This document shows, one piece after another, positions 60,514 through 61,896 of a stretch of 61,896 nucleotides of DNA. The DNA is from Mucilaginibacter sp. L196 (GTDB taxonomy: Bacteria > Bacteroidota > Bacteroidia > Sphingobacteriales > Sphingobacteriaceae). Where the stretch lies: NCBI RefSeq assembly GCF_009765905.1, contig NZ_LMUO01000003.1:1-61896 (forward strand). The letters run 5' to 3'. Positions within the stretch are counted from its first letter, which is position 1; each line of letters begins with the position of its first letter. The position numbers were made by a program, and so were the translations under genes. Below the pieces are notes generated by a model, which saw only the letters and a list, made by a program, of their open reading frames with translations, was not told where the DNA came from and ran no database searches.

Positions 60514-61125
60514 CTATTTTGTAAGCAAACCCACCACCAGTTTCTTCCATTGCGGCCCCGACAGGCCTGCGAGTGCCGATAAGGCCACTATAGTATTACG
60601 TACGGAATCATAAATATTAACGCCAGTATTGTTCGCCACTTCGTTTCGGCCGTGCACAGCTGCGCTTACATGGTTCAGGTAACGTTCAATAATAAAGGTA
60701 CTCGTAGAGTCGTGACTGAAAAAGTGAGCTATTGAGCCTTCATTGGTACGAGGATTGGCAACAGGCCTAACCGTTATGGTAATGTATTCAGATTCTGCCC
60801 TAGCGTCCTCCACATCAATTATCTCTTCTATCCTTACCCATTCCAGTCCACCGCCGGCAATTGAGCCAGGAGCTGGCAAATTAATGTAGAAATAATCACC
60901 TTTTTCAGCCAGCTTATAATCCTCATTGCCCTTGGCATCAGTTATAGAAAATTTAGATGAGCCCGGGCCGCTAAAGGTATGCCAGTTGGATACATCTTTT
61001 AATCTGCCTTTAGCCAGTTGAAATAGTTCATGAGCTTTCTCTTGGGTATCGCAATCAACAAAATGAATCACGTCAGTATGCCCCCCCTCGCGCTGTACAG
61101 GAATATTATCAGATGCGTTGTTCAT
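60514..61125 (-). CDS. Hypothetical protein of unknown function
   Basis: 203 residues, no signal peptide, no transmembrane helix. The first two thirds look mixed alpha/beta (TDVIHFVDCDTQEKAHELFQLAKG; YKLAEKGDYFYINLPAPGS; YITITVRPVANPRTNEGSIAHFFSH), and the last third is helical (FIIERYLNHVSAAVHGRNEV). It resembles proteins of unknown function restricted to Bacteroidota as far as I can judge. It stands alone with an AT-rich upstream region (61126-61269) in which I see no exact promoter. Confidence 0.75.
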   Translation of the reverse strand: MNNASDNIPVQREGGHTDVIHFVDCDTQEKAHELFQLAKGRLKDVSNWHTFSGPGSSKFSITDAKGNEDYKLAEKGDYFYINLPAPGSIAGGGLEWVRIEEIIDVEDARAESEYITITVRPVANPRTNEGSIAHFFSHDSTSTFIIERYLNHVSAAVHGRNEVANNTGVNIYDSVRNTIVALSALAGLSGPQWKKLVVGLLTK

Positions 61126-61269
61126 ATTTTTATTTATATAACAACTATCTGTGGCAACAGTTTCATGCTATAATCGAATAAAAAAACCATCAAAAACAGC
61201 TTTGTATTAAATTAAAAACCTCATCTTTAAAGCGATATACAGCTAATAAAACTTTTTTTAAATAAGCCC

Positions 61270-61299
61270 TTGTGTAAATATAAAATCTCCTTATATTTG
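61270..61299 (+). promoter_or_regulatory. Promoter TTG-N19-TATATTTG of the tRNA-Asp gene
   Basis: TTG at 61270-61272, 19-bp spacer, TATATTTG at 61292-61299, 11 bp before the tRNA. Confidence 0.8.
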
Positions 61300-61310
61300 C
61301 CATCCCAAAC

Positions 61311-61384
61311 GGAGTGGTAGTTCAGCTGGTTAGAATACATGCCTGTCACGCATGGGGTCGCGGGTTCGAGTCCCGTCCATTCCG
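61311..61384 (+). tRNA. tRNA-Asp (anticodon GTC)
   Basis: 74 nt. Acceptor stem GGAGTGG/CCATTCC, D arm with AGCTGGTTA, anticodon arm CATGC-CTGTCAC-GCATG giving anticodon GTC, variable loop GGGTC and T arm GCGGG-TTCGAGT-CCCGT, discriminator G. The CCA end is not encoded. Single gene with its own promoter and terminator. Confidence 0.98.
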
Positions 61385-61385
61385 C

Positions 61386-61436
61386 AAACAATGTTAACAT
61401 TGTTTAAAGCCTGTAATCAATGATTACAGGCTTTTT
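61386..61436 (+). terminator. tRNA-Asp terminator preceded by a 20-bp palindrome
   Basis: AAACAATGTT and its complement AACATTGTTT form a perfect 20-bp palindrome (61386-61405), directly followed by the terminator stem AAAGCCTGTAAT/ATTACAGGCTTT with loop CAATG and T-run (61406-61436). The following gap to 61727 is AT-rich (with TACATTTG at 61692-61699 as a possible -7 box of the next gene) and holds nothing else I can name. Confidence 0.85.
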
Positions 61437-61727
61437 TGTTTATCACTCAAACTTCATTCTTAATAAGAATAATATTTGCCGCAATAAAGAACAACACGAT
61501 TTTTATCCATAATAATATACACCCAAGCCTTATTTCGCAATGAATCTTTGATTATTTCTTTTCATCGTGGTTAATTTCCATTTTTCATCGCGAAGTTCTT
61601 TTATAAAACTATCGCTAAATGATAAAAAATTAATCAATATTTAATTTGTTCATTTTTTTCATAACTCATTATTTATCAGTTAATAATGTTTACATTTGGA
61701 ATACCTAAACCATTAGTCACTAAAAGA

Positions 61728-61896
61728 TGGAAAAACAACTGCTCAACGTCTTATTGACGATTTGTTTTTTTATATCACTTGACTGTACATGCCATGCACA
61801 GTATATAACCCGTACTGTGGTATGCAGTGCTGGCGATACCTATAAAAATGCTGATGTTACCTTAAGTTATGTAGCCGGTGAAGCCATTGGCGGCCT
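61728..61896 (+). CDS. N-terminus of an exported protein, probably a type IX secretion substrate (partial)
   Basis: The visible 56 residues have a signal peptide (LLTICFFISLDCTCHAQ) and then a mature sequence (TVVCSAGDTYKNADVTLSYVAGEAIGG). This start pattern, with an S-A-G-G-like turn and a sentence such as LSY-GEAI, is typical of secreted Bacteroidota proteins that later carry a type IX sorting domain. The gene runs off the right edge, so neither length nor C-terminus is known. Confidence 0.7.

Overview
The window reads as a chromosomal segment of a member of the phylum Bacteroidota, most likely family Sphingobacteriaceae (a Mucilaginibacter- or Pedobacter-like organism). Support comes from the SusC/SusD glycan-uptake genes, the many promoters with the phylum-specific -7 box TAnnTTTG (several with TTG or TTTG 19-20 bp upstream), weak or absent Shine-Dalgarno sequences, and families such as HYC_CC_PP, DUF6515, DUF6624 and DUF721 next to recF. 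There is no rRNA, phage, insertion sequence with a transposase, or CRISPR array. The only RNA gene recognised is tRNA-Asp near the right end.

Layout. 1-6.8 kb: RNA methyltransferase, PAS histidine kinase, small secreted protein, CoA-binding protein, DinB-like protein, a large FAD oxidoreductase and an ECF sigma factor. 7.1-19 kb: an ankyrin protein, then a starch/maltodextrin utilisation locus transcribed leftward (LacI regulator, SusC, SusD, SusE-like lipoprotein, periplasmic GH13 amylase, cytoplasmic GH65 phosphorylase). 19-28 kb: glycosyltransferase, FtsX/MacB-type ABC permease, a cluster of palindromic repeats, L-asparaginase, TatD nuclease, two FKBP isomerases and an NrnA-like phosphoesterase. 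28-36 kb: ndk, the recF-DUF721 pair divergent from a TPR protein and ribH, a tiny lipoprotein, YtxJ, OsmC, lipA and a sigma/anti-sigma pair. 36-46 kb: NAD(P)HX repair enzyme, YefM-YoeB toxin-antitoxin, a DUF6624 protein, uvrA, a lytic transglycosylase, an RluB-like pseudouridine synthase with a long repetitive basic N-terminus, and a lactonase. 46-61.9 kb: Gly-rich DUF6515 protein, a second PAS kinase, an OmpA lipoprotein, a two-gene probable copper cassette, a BstA-like DinB protein, an acetyltransferase, an S9 peptidase, rimP-nusA-infB, a His-rich micropeptide, an unrecognised protein, tRNA-Asp and the start of a secreted protein.

How the parts work together. The Sus-like locus should bind maltodextrin at the outer membrane (SusD, SusE-like), import it through SusC, cut it in the periplasm (GH13) and phosphorolyse maltose in the cytoplasm (GH65), under a LacI repressor. 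YtxJ and the BstA-like protein point to bacillithiol as the low-molecular-weight thiol. HYC_CC_PP plus the Met-rich barrel look like copper handling. rimP-nusA-infB has a strong promoter followed at once by a hairpin and T-run that looks like an attenuator and coincides with a nine-codon upstream reading frame.

The most unusual feature at DNA level is the density of intergenic palindromic elements of several families. They include a three-way-junction element, a 42-bp perfect palindrome, and a 27-bp-arm repeat that has become the last codons of a gene. All functional assignments come from reading translated sequence by eye; no database search was run.
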